From Apteryx mantelli (Eukaryota; Chordata; Aves; Apterygiformes; Apterygidae): a DNA stretch of 64,000 bases. Location of the stretch: contig NC_089981.1 in the NCBI RefSeq assembly GCF_036417845.1, positions 63,763,268-63,827,267 on the forward strand, read 5' to 3'. The notes below the pieces were generated by a model. The model did not search any database. It was not told where the DNA came from and was given only the letters and a program-made list of their open reading frames with translations. Within the stretch, counting starts at the first letter, position 1; every line of letters begins with the position of its first letter. Position numbers and translations under genes: made by a program. Positions 37,701-48,200 of this stretch are shown here, piece by piece.

Positions 37701-40560
37701 GTTTAGATGTGAATTCTGATGGTCTGCAGCAAAAGGAGTGTTGTTCTGGCTGAAATAGCAGTAGAAATTGATTAGTCCTTGGATGTGGATTTTGGTGAGA
37801 ACATGACTTCTGTATTCACTGCTGTTAGAGTGCCTGCAGATTTATCTGTTTACTGAGCTGCAAACACAAGGCTGTTTGAAGGATTTAGATTCACTGGGTG
37901 TGACTAGCTCATAAAGTGGAACCTTAGACTTTTACCTCATGTAATAGAGTTGGTTGGATTACAGAAATGAAGAACTTTAGTATCAGTCTTCTTGCTGGAA
38001 TGAATTTATCTGGTAACTTTCTTAGCTTTTTCTTCTGGTATTTCTGCACCTTATCATAAGCTCCCCATGATGTTGGTAATCTAGGAGGAGTTCTGCCTGC
38101 CTGTCTGTCTGCAAAATGATACCAGCCTAATGGCGAGTTGAATCTTTCTGAGGTATTTTGGTGAAGTGATAGGATCTGAGGTGACCCAGAAGCCCATGTA
38201 TTGTATCAGATGTTCAAAGGGCCATGCTCATGAAAGCAGGTCTGTTAGACATATGATGCTTATGCTGCCCTGGGGAATTTAAGCTTTGGTGCTGTACTGC
38301 AAAACTGGGATGGTGTTAACATGTGATACAGGCTAAAAACCTTGGGCAGAGGCCTTGTCCATGTTTGTATTAATTTGTGCTTATTGGGCTTTTTATTAAT
38401 CCAGTTCTGGGGGGACAAACATGTTAATACTGATTCTAGATTCAATGACTGTTAGTTCAGACCTTTTGAAATACATAGAGATTTGAAGAGAAGAACAAGT
38501 AGTTTCTTCTGTTGCTGCTACTGGGCAACAGCATCTGTGAAGCAAAGGCATCTGGTGAGCAGTTTCACAGGGAGGAATCCTGATTAACTTCTCATGGAAT
38601 TTGCTCCCAAGCTTGACACTGCTTACTCTGTGAAAGTGTTAACAGTGGTTGATATAGTGCTGGTCTGAACTGACAGGACTTCTGCTCCCAACAGCCAGAC
38701 AAGCAGCTTCGTTTACCATCTGTAAGGACTGAAAGAAGGCCTTTCAAAGGACATCGGTTCTCATGCATGAAGAAAAGATTTATACAGGTCAGTTATGAAG
38801 TGTACTAGGTGGGTTTAAATATGCAGCTTAGTCCCAGTAGGGCCTTTTGGTTTTGGATAGGGCTGCTGTAAGCACTCTGGTCTGCTTGCAGGAGTCCTCT
38901 GCAAGCTGAATGCCTATTCAGAATATATATATTTTTTTCTTTTTATAAAGTCCCACTCTGCTTTGTGAAGGAAGGGCTGCCCTTTCTGAAGAGCTAACTG
39001 CTCCATGGAGATATCTACTAGAATGAGTCTCTGTTTAGAAATGCCCAAAGCATGAGTAAATCTGATGCATTTTATGGGAAATCTGTACAAAGCATGGGGG
39101 CTTTACCTCTGAGTCACTTGGCTGTGTAGATGAAGCTGAGTAGGCAGACACCTTAGTGGGACAAGGGTCTGAAAAGGGGAAGGCTGTGTCAGCTCTGGTT
39201 CATGCCACATTCCTACCAAATCAGCGCTCATGTGCCTTTATCTCCACTGTGTTCCTCACATGACCCTGTTAAGCTAATGCTTGCTAGTACATGAAATTGG
39301 TGAAAAGCTTGAACTTTAGCTTGGATCAAACACTTTCCTAAGTGTCTTAAATGTTCTCTGGTTTGTTTCAGTGTCAATAGCACAAGGCTGTGAGTCTCCC
39401 TCATTTCATGAGTTTGAGAAATGGGACTAACTTGTATGCATGCTGTGAAATGCAACAACCACAACAATTACTTAGTAGAAGTAATTCTTGACACTCAGGT
39501 TAGAGACAGCTTTCAACATGCAGAATATCAGATACAGAATAACTAATAAATGAGGTTACAGGCCAGTCTACTAAGCTAGCTTCTCCTTGGTTTCCCCTCC
39601 TTGCTGGAGGTGCTTCAAGAGCTCTTCCCAGTCCATGGCATTTGCTGTATGTGAACATGTCCTCCATCTGCTGCTGCTGCTTCCCTCCCTTCTAGTACTG
39701 AATTCTTCAGTATAACCCAGGAGTAAAGATTTTCAGTAGCAACTCTATTAAAGAGTCTTTGTATGAGTGCTGTAGTTTCAGCACAGCTCTTCTGCAGTGT
39801 GCTTTCCTGTTGCTGAAGGAATTGCTGTGGCATATCTGCTGATCTGCCTTCTCCTTTCCCAGGGTGCAGCCATTCTCCTACCTTCACCTGCCCTGTCTCA
39901 GGTGCTCCACCAGGCCTCTCCCTTTCCCATGCTGCACACCCACTCACTATGGTGGCTGTGCCTTCCGCATGGGCTCATGTAGGTTTTATGGGATGGAGAA
40001 AGGGCTGTTCCCCTGCCCTGCTCCATGGCCTGATCCTCCTGCCCCATGCGATGGTAGGAGAACATGACTTATCCAGATCCAGTCAGCCGTTGGTACTGGA
40101 ACCCCAAAATGCAGTCTTCTAAGTCCTTAGACCCATGAATCTCATGACCTCTGAACTGCCTTCAGGAGTTCTCCTCACTTCCACAAGTACTCTCAGCTTT
40201 TTATTTCTATAATTCATCCCTTCTACAGCCAGGATTACTTATGTCTGAAGTGTGTTACCTCACACTGAATAGCTCTTTGCAACCTAAATGCCTGTAATTC
40301 CTAATAACCTACGGTTATGTGACCTTTCTGTGGCACCAGTATACCACACACCAGCAGCAGGATGTCAGCCTGCCCCCTGCTTGAGCCTCCAGTTTAAATA
40401 AAACCACCAGGGTAGGATGTTGGACGTGTGATGAGGGGCACTGAGGCATGGCAGCATTGCATGATGTGATGCAGTCCCTAAATACAGAGTCTGCTGACTC
40501 CTGACTTATCTTACTTATATAATAGTCGTATTTGGTAATCAGAGGGCTTGCAGTCATCTG
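34750..40560. other. Intergenic between ISCA2 and NPC2, no gene recognised
   Basis: About 5.8 kb of A/T-richer sequence lies between the two islands. No coding exon or clear repeat was identified. A good-looking donor (TTTTG|GTAAGTGTG) on the plus strand at 34,746 could belong to a non-coding first exon. Confidence 0.5.
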
Positions 40561-40906
40561 AAAAGTCGATGCGAGAGTAAGTGCCGGAAGATTATCAGGA
40601 TAAGGGTGCAGCATTTTGGCCGGAGATCCCCTTTCCGCGGTGGGCTGCCTGCGCCCCCTGCCTGTGCGGCCTCCTTTGGCGAGGGGTCTCCGGGGGGGAA
40701 GGGGAGCGCGGGGGCCCGGCTGGTCCCCGCGGGGGCCGGGGCAGCGGAGGTGCCCTTGCGGGGCGCAGGGAAGGGGCCGGCCGGCGGCGGTGCGCGGGCG
40801 GGAGGGAGGGGGGGACGGAGGTGCCGCGGCGGCCCCGCCCCCGGCCCGCAGTGGCGCGGCGGCGCTCAGCTGACCGGCGGGGCGGGGCGGGCCCGGGCCG
40901 CCGCGC

Positions 40907-40914
40907 TCATGTGA
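40907..40914. promoter_or_regulatory. M-box / CLEAR-like motif upstream of NPC2
   Basis: TCATGTGA lies about 53 bp before the start codon. The MITF/TFE family (MITF, TFEB, TFE3) binds TCATGTGA and the related TCACGTGA, and TFEB controls lysosomal genes through such sites. A role in NPC2 control is inference from motif and position. Confidence 0.45.
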
Positions 40915-40966
40915 CGCCGCCGCGGAGCCCGCGCCGCCGCTCCCGGCAGTGACCGCCGCCGCCGCC

Positions 40967-41045
40967 ATGGTCCCGCCGGCGCTCGCCCTGCTCCTGGCGC
41001 TCGGCACCGCCGCCCTGGCCGAGCCCCTCCGCTTCCTCGACTGCG
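40967..41045 (+). CDS. NPC2: NPC2 coding exon 1
   Basis: It encodes the signal peptide and the first residues of the mature protein up to C26, with donor GTGAGC. Confidence 0.95.
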
Positions 41046-42814
41046 GTGAGCGGCCGCGCCGGGAGCGGGGCAGGGCTCTCGGGGGGCCTCGAGGGCGCTG
41101 CGGGCTCCGTCGCGAGCGCGGCGTCTCCTCTCCGCGGGACGAGCGGGCGTCCGGCGACTGAGGGCCCCGGGGGCAGCACGGCAAGGCGCCGCCTGCGGCG
41201 GCACGGGGCGCGGGGCTTCGCAAGGTCTTTAGCGCTCGGCACTGGCTGCCGAGGGACAGGCTGCTGTCGGCCAGCCTCGGGGGATATGGAGTACGCCTGG
41301 TGCTTTGGCCTGCTGGACCTAAGCCAGAGCCAAGTTAGTCCCCAGCTGTCACCCCTTTGAGAGGGGAGTGTGGAGCTGAGGACCTCGAGCTGTCAGTCTG
41401 ATGGCCCGAGTAACCTGTTAGGACCAGGTGTTGCTGTCTGGAGAAGGCCTTAAAATGAGAAGTCTTTGCTCTTTCTTGCAGGTTCCAAAGATGGAAGCAT
41501 CCAAGAAGTGAACGTGAGCCCCTGTCCCACTCAGCCGTGCCAGCTCCACAAGGGGACATCCTACAGCATCAATGTTACCTTCTCCAGCAGTAAGAATTAG
41601 CTCCTCCAGGCCTTGGGTGTTGGTGGGGTAGAAATATTTGTGCTGTTCTGTGAGAAGGGATGGGGCAGACAGAGAGGAGGTGATGCCCTTTGTCCCTGTG
41701 TCCAAGTGTTTGGGGACGATTGGGGAAGGATGGCTGGAGAGGGGCTTTGAGTGGGAAGAAGTAGCAGAGAAGTAACTGAAGGAGGAAGAGCGTTGCTTAT
41801 TTGTGTTTCCTGCAGGCTCCAGGCAAGCTGGGGGGAATGTCTGGGGGTATGATAATGTAGAAATGTTTTCCCTGCTCTGGTGTCACTCATGCTTCTCCAT
41901 ATTCTGCAGAGATTGAGAGCCAGGGCAGCAAAGCAAAGGTGTATGGGGAGATGCTGCATGTGGACATACCCTTTCCCATTCCTGAGCCTGATGGATGCAA
42001 GTCTGGGATCCAGTGCCCCATTCAGAAGGGCCATTCCTACAGCTACCTGAATAAACTCCCTGTGAAGAGCGAGTACCCTAGTGTAAGTAAGCAGGAAGCC
42101 GGTCAACTCCTCTGAGCTACCATCCTTCCTGGGGCAGTCCCACAGCCTGCCTTTAAGGAAGGAGACCTTGTCTTGTGCAAGTGGGGAAGAGGTTAGAAGA
42201 AATCTCAGACTTTCTGGTGTCACTTCTGCTGTGAATATAGCTCCATCTCTAGTTCCTGCTTCGGGACAGACTCAGCAGAAGCAGCCTGGGTCCAGCTGCT
42301 GGGAAGTTGCTTCAGCTGCCCAAGCACCTGTCCTTCTGTACTGTGCTTGTATGCTGCCTCTCTGCAGAGCCTGCTACTTCCAGCTAAACACTCAAGTTTG
42401 GGGGTGCTCAGCTTCAGGATACAGTTCAGCTGGGAGGCTGCAGGTTGCTTCCCCTCTCCATTTACTTGGAGAGTGGGGGTCCCAGTGCAGAGCATGCAAG
42501 TCTCCTGTCTTGCATTGCAGAACCATCTATGCATGTAAGATACTCCAGGAATTGCTGCATGAGCGTGACCCACCTACTGCAGCTGAGGCAAGGCCTGGTT
42601 CTGCTCTGTCCTCTCTGCACAGAGCTCCTAGGGCCTCTTTCTTGCCCCACAAACCAAGTGAAGCCACCCTGTGCCCTTCCCTTTCTGAATACATTCACTT
42701 CCCTGTTCTCTTTTTTCTCTCTTCCAGATTAAGCTGATTGTGAAGTGGGAGCTAGTAGATGATCAGGACCAGATGCTGTTCTGTTGGAAGATACCAGTGC
42801 AGATCACCAGCTGA
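40967..42814 (+). CDS. NPC2: NPC2, lysosomal cholesterol-binding protein
   Basis: The four coding exons are 40,967-41,045, 41,482-41,589, 41,910-42,082 and 42,728-42,814 (148 codons plus stop). NPC2 is a small secreted or lysosomal MD-2-related lipid-recognition protein. It takes free cholesterol in the late endosome lumen and hands it to NPC1. A signal peptide (residues 1 to about 18, Leu/Ala-rich, cleavage at LA-EP) is followed by the mature domain. All six family cysteines are present and spaced as in human: C26/C139, C41/C46 and C92/C98. N57 in NVT is the conserved glycosylation site, and the [11 protein letters not shown]-like block and LPVKSEYPS are intact. The start codon has a full Kozak context (GCCGCCATGG). 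All introns are GT-AG. ISCA2 diverges upstream, and LTBP2 converges downstream. Confidence 0.97.
41482..41589 (+). CDS. NPC2: NPC2 coding exon 2
   Basis: Acceptor CTTGCAG. It encodes the [11 protein letters not shown] block with the C41/C46 pair and the N57 glycosylation site, with donor GTAAGA. Confidence 0.95.
41910..42082 (+). CDS. NPC2: NPC2 coding exon 3
   Basis: Acceptor TCTGCAG. It encodes residues 63-120 with the [10 protein letters not shown] block and ends after YPS in phase 0, with donor GTAAGT. Confidence 0.95.
42728..42814 (+). CDS. NPC2: NPC2 coding exon 4
   Basis: Acceptor CTTCCAG. It encodes residues 121-148 including C139, with stop TGA at 42,812-42,814. Confidence 0.95.
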   Translation: MKLIVKWELVDDQDQMLFCWKIPVQITS

Positions 42815-43527
42815 GGAGCCCTGTAGTTAGCAGGGCTTGGGGAGGGGAGAAACAGAGAGAAGATGACACAGACCAAATTCTTTTATATAATAAGCATTTC
42901 TTCCTGCTTCCTTGAGAGCTCTACAGCCTCTGAGCAGCTACTACTGTGTTCCTGCAAGGTCAGCAGTGGGCAGAGGGCTCTTATCCCAGTTAGAGTCCTC
43001 TGGGGTATTCTGACAGCAACTTGGGGGGAGCAGAGTCTGCTACTATTGGCGGGTGTGACAACATTAGGGCATTGTCCTCCAGGTGCTCTGTGGAGGTGCT
43101 TTAGTTGCTTGAAACTGAGCTCTCCCCTCACAGAAGGAATTTCTCTCTGCAATGAAACTGGCTAGTATCTGAGCTGCTACCTGGTAACCCTTCAGTGCCT
43201 CTTGTAGAATGCTGGCTGCATCCATCCTCCTCCATTTCTCCTGCTCTATTGTGACCAGGGTGCTCCTGGGACATGCATCTGTCATCCATACAACTAAAGG
43301 AGAGGGAAGAAGAGGAGGCTTTCCCTGAGCTGGCAACTTAGTCTGTTCTGGACCATGCTGCAGCCAGCAGATCTGCAGCTGGGAAAACTTTCTTCTGGTG
43401 GATGCAAAGCCAAATGGCATTCAGTGTCTCTGCAGGGATGATTTTTTTCTCTTAACCAATGGTTTTCACTACCTGCTAACTTGGAGCTGCTGGGGGCTCC
43501 ATAACCTATTTTTATAGCTTTCCTTTT

Positions 43528-43533
43528 AATAAA
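43528..43533 (+). terminator. Poly(A) signal of NPC2
   Basis: AATAAA lies 714 nt after the stop codon, placing the main 3' end near 43,550. A second AATAAA at 44,309 could give a longer transcript. Confidence 0.75.
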
Positions 43534-44308
43534 GGCTAAACAAAACCTGCCTGAGTTGTCCTCTGTGAGTGGAGGGGAGGAGGAGAAACGAAGACCATAC
43601 ATCTTCAAGTTGGGGTCAGGCTGCTCTTATTTCTCAGCTCAAGGCATAGATGATGGCCTTGCTTTCCCTGAAGCATCCTGGCCTTGGTGTGGGTGACCTG
43701 TGTTCAGCTGTGTACCTCTGTTCCTGCTTCTGACTGCTGGAGCATCCAGCTGGGAATGTCTGGCTGTACTCCTGTCTTGCTGGTCCTGCACTAGCCTGAA
43801 GCAGTGCAGAAGCTCTCTAAAGACATGATTATTTTTGACACTACCCTGCTTCCTGCTGCATGGCTAAAGGTCTGTCTTCTAGCAAGAGCTCTTGAGACCC
43901 ATAAAGCAGCTCCCAGACCTTCTCAAGGGCTCTTGCCAACTGGGGGAACATAGAGACCCTAATGCTTAAACTGCAGCATCCTTGTATGTGAATGAGGCAG
44001 GATGTGAGGGGGCCACATGTGCTGTGGGCCCGCATGGGTTGGAGTTGGCTCCTGCAGCTGGCATTGGCTTGAGGGAGATGAGCAAGTATTTGGCCTGGCA
44101 AGGCACTCTCCTCTCATCCAGAAGCAAGAGGAGAGTAGTTGTCAGCATGAGAGGGGTAGAAATGAGCCTACAATGGGGAATGGGTCCTGCCCGACTGGAC
44201 CTCCTGAGAGGACATGGTTCTTGTACCACAGCTGAGGCATTTCCACTTGGCAGAAAGAAGGCAGAAACAGTTCTGACCAGCCCCAGTGTCTTGAGCCACA
44301 GGGCCCAA

Positions 44309-44323
44309 AATAAATGTTTTATT
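44309..44323. terminator. Back-to-back poly(A) signals, NPC2 and LTBP2 sides
   Basis: AATAAA on the plus strand (44,309-44,314) and AATAAA on the minus strand (44,318-44,323) lie 3 nt apart. The minus-strand signal is the first after the LTBP2 stop (about 770 nt downstream) and most likely ends LTBP2 near 44,295. The plus-strand signal could serve as a backup for NPC2. Confidence 0.65.
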
Positions 44324-45093
44324 TAACAACATGACAGAAGTTCCCAGCAGACTCGCTTAAAAAGAAGTCACCAACAACTTTACAGAAACTAAATTGGAAC
44401 TGCCCTCCCTCCCACCCACTCAGACAGCACAAGGCACGAAGGCAAAGTGCAGGGGTAAGGATGTGCCTGGGATGGCTGCAAGGATAGGTGGCTGTGGGGA
44501 ACTGGCTGGCCTCCAGACCATGTCTCAAGGTTAGGCAGCAGCTTTAGAAAGCTGGGGTTGACCCCCCACAATGCTCTGGCCTGGGGCAGGGTGCTTCATG
44601 GGGAGCGAGGGGGTGAGCACTCATGGTGGTGGGGGGTAAGGCTTGTTGCTGGGTCAGTGCAGCGCAATGGTGCTCACTTGGCAGGGGGAATGAACCAAAT
44701 TTCTCCGCACAGTGAGGGAAGGAGACAGGGTCTGTGCGGCAGGGGAAGGTGCCCTGCAAACCTCTGTGGCGGGAAGCGGTGCAAGGGGTGCTGGGAGACC
44801 GCAGCCCAAGCAAGGGGAGGCTGGGGAGGGCTCTGCTGTGGCAGAAGCAGGAGCTGGCAGTGAGCAGGCCAGGAAGGATGGAGGGGCTGCAGAGGCTTGG
44901 AGCTCAGCTCTGGCCTGCACACATGCAGGCACCACTGGGATAGAGGTGGCAGGGAAGCTCTGTGCTTTGGAGGGGAAAGAGTGAAGAGCCTTGAAGTAAC
45001 CAGAGCCCTAGGGGACTTTCTCCATGCTGCCGGCTCCCAGGTACAAGAGCAGAGTGCCAGAAGGGAGCACCCTCACCTGCAGCTCTCCTAGAG

Positions 45094-45260
45094 CTATGCT
45101 GCTGCTGGGCTCTGGGCTGTCTGGGGCACACAGTGGTGGGGCTGGGCCAGGGCCACGTAGCCCAGCAAGCAGTGGCAGCGATAGGAGCCCTCTGTGTTCT
45201 CACACGTGCCACCCTGGCACAGGGGCTCAGGGCCGCTCACCTCCTCGCACTCGTTAATGT
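45094..45260 (-). CDS. LTBP2: LTBP2 last coding exon
   Basis: It encodes the final EGF ([15 protein letters not shown]) and a short tail ending SPAAA, with stop TAG at 45,094-45,096. The 3' untranslated region runs to about 44,295. Confidence 0.95.
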
Positions 45261-48200
45261 CTGTAAGGAGAAGGGGTGTGAGCTGGTTGCATGAGGATGA
45301 CCTGATCACCTCCCCCTCCCCCCCCCCCCGACACACACAGCAAGCAGTCCCAGCCCCACAGCCAGCATCTCCTTGTGCCTCTGCCAACCCCATAGCCCCC
45401 CCCCCCCCAGCCTTCCTCCCAGCCTCCCCAAACTTCCCCATGCTCTCCCAGCACCCCCAGGCTGCCACCATGACACCCCCCCCCCCGGCTCCTGCATGCA
45501 TCACACCAGACTGCACCCCTCTCCCACTCCCCACCCTTGCCCCATTACTCTGTTTAGCACTCCGACAGAGCCCCTTCAGCCCCCTTCCCCGCCAAGTGTG
45601 ACATCCCCAGCATTTGGCATCCCCAACATAAGAGCCTCCCACCCACCTCCCCAGCAACCCACACCAGATAAGGTGCCCCCGAGCATGATATGTAGCTGGT
45701 GACCACCCAGAGGAACACAGCAGCTCCCTCTGCTCTGTGAACAAGTTGTGCTACAGCATAAGATCTGGGAGAAAGGCCAACTCCAGCCTTGGAAAATGCC
45801 CTTTCCTGATCTGACAAGGCTGGAGGAGGCAGATGATGGTGACCCTGAGAGGCTGATTATCACCTCCAGGACCAGAACACAAAGGAACCTTGCGCTGCGC
45901 AAACAAGGGGTTGTTTTATTAACCAGCAAACTGTGCCAAAGTGCTCATCCAGCCGGTCTGCCACTGGGCCAGCTGTTCATGGGGGGGGGCCCCCATGTGC
46001 AGCTGCACCAGTTGCAGAAGATTAGCTCTGCTAAAAGCAGCTTTCCAGGACACAGTCCTTAAACTACCTCGACTTGGAGAGGTCACCAGCTGGGCAGATC
46101 ATCCCTATCTGTCTCAGAGTCCTTGTTTGCAACTATAGGACCTTCAGATGCCTGCCCAGACCCCAAATTCTCATCTGGTGAGGCAGGTCTGAGCCCTCTG
46201 ACCACAAACTTCAGCCTCATACTGAGCAGACTGGCAGTGACTCCAAGCCCCAGGGAGGGAGTGTGAAGGAAGGAGAGACAGCTGATGGGTTCATCAGTCC
46301 ACCCAAGTGAGAGCAAAAGACCGAGCAGAGACAGACATCAGGAGGTCTGAACAGCTCTGCGCACCCATGAGGCCTTAGGTTACCTTAGCATGACTGGGGC
46401 TCTGCACAGATAGGGCCACCTGCCAAAGAAAGGGAAGCACAGCACTAGGGAGGAAGGTTTGAAGCAAAACCTGCAGGTGTGGTATGAGGAATTATAACAG
46501 TCACAGGAGGGACAAGAAGTAAAAAAAGGGGTGATGTGAGATGTCAAGACTGGAGAATAAGGCAGCCTTAGTATGCAACCAAAGCAATGGCTGAACTGGC
46601 ACTGCAGACTTGGGATAAACTGCAGGACTAGAATGTCAGCACAGATGGGACAGGCTTGCTTAGAAGACAGAGCAGGAAAAGATGTTAGGGAGCAAATCGG
46701 AGAGTGGTCCCCAGCACAACAAGGCTGTCCATGAAGTGCTGCCCAGAGGGCCTCTCCAGGCTGGGAAATGGTGGGAGGCAGCCTTGTTGGTGTCTCCAGG
46801 GAAGGATAAAAAGGGAAAGAGCAGGCAGGATGTTATGGCTGGGTTGGCTGTGGACCACCAAATCAGGAAGAGGAATAGAACGAGACTATTTTAGAGCAAA
46901 AGCATCTGAAAGCCAGAAGCAGTAGAGCTGTTAGTGTGCAGCACCAAGCTAGTGAGCCTGCTCACTCGGGCAGGGCAGTGGCTTTCAGAGCTGTGCACTG
47001 GGGACAGCCATATTGCCCTAAGGGACAGAGGAGTTGAGGGGAGCCAGCCCATACTGAGGGACAAGGGCAAGGTAGCCCCATACAGAGGAGAGACACAGCA
47101 GCATCAGGAATACTTTAAAGTCCTGAAGTCAGCAAGGTAAAAAACACAGGTGTGTGACTAAGCACCATTGTAGAGGAACTGAAGGGAAAAAACTGAGAAT
47201 GGCTCCAGTATAAAATGACTGCTAGTTAGGAAAGGACACAAAAAGCAACAAGAAAAGGCTCTATAAATACATTAGCAGGAAACAATGGAAAAATGTATGC
47301 CTGCTCCTTATCGGAGGAGGAAACAAAAGCCAGATAATGCTGAGCCAGCCAGTGTAGCTAACACAGGCTTTATTCCAGGCAAAATGTTGTTCCAGCCATA
47401 AAATGTTCACTGTGACCAGATACTGTGTGGACCACGTTTAAAGTGTTTAAATGAGGGCACAGGAGCACAGGTCAGACTGCGGGAGGGAAAGGCAATGTTG
47501 TGATGGGCAGGTTCAAGAACTAGTTAGGTAAAATAGTTGCATTCATATTGTCAAAGGTCTGCTGAAACTCATCTTCAAATACTTAATGCTCCTCCAACAG
47601 TCCCTGAAAAGTTAGTGGTTCCCTCTGAGATGGAGGATAAAGGAGGTCCCAGAGACCTGAGGAAAGGTAACCGGGGTATCTATCTTCAAAGACAGAGAAG
47701 GAAGAATCCAGAATTACAGACCACTCACCCCTACTCACTTCAACACCTAATCACTGAGTGATTAGGTCATAACTCCCCTCCCTCCAAAGGATATTGGGGT
47801 TATTAAGCAGCCAGTGTGGATCTGTTAAGGCCTGATTTTGTTAAACCAGTCTGGTTCCCTTCATTGACCTGATAACTGGCCTCTCAGATAAGGGAGAAAA
47901 AGTGGGTGTGATATGTCTTGGCCATGGTAAGGATTTCAACACACTCTCACATGACACTCTCAAGCAGACTAAGAAAATATGGTCTAGATGAAACTACATC
48001 AGTCGCACAAAGGGTTGCAAAGCTGCACTCAAAAGATAATTAGCAAGAGTTGGCTGCTCAAATAAAGGTCATTTAGAGTAGAGTCTGCAGGGGCCTGTCC
48101 TGACCCCTACTCCATTCAACATTGTCATTAACATGGACAAAGGAAGAGTCTGTATGCTTATAAAATGTGTGTGTGATTTCAAATTGTAAATACTCTGGAG

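Larger units (their letters stand above)
40620..41260. promoter_or_regulatory. CpG island and promoter of NPC2
   Basis: A dense GC/CpG block spans the first exon of NPC2, with tandem GC boxes (GGGGCGGGGCGGG, about 40,878-40,890) and an M-box/CLEAR-like motif at 40,907. No TATA box is evident. Confidence 0.8.

Noticed and set aside
39615-39947. 110-codon minus-strand frame with a helical-looking middle
   Set aside because: No family match, no supporting splice sites, and within chance length.
40315-41223. 302-codon frame antisense to the first NPC2 exon
   Set aside because: It is a shadow of the NPC2 CpG island with no recognisable protein.
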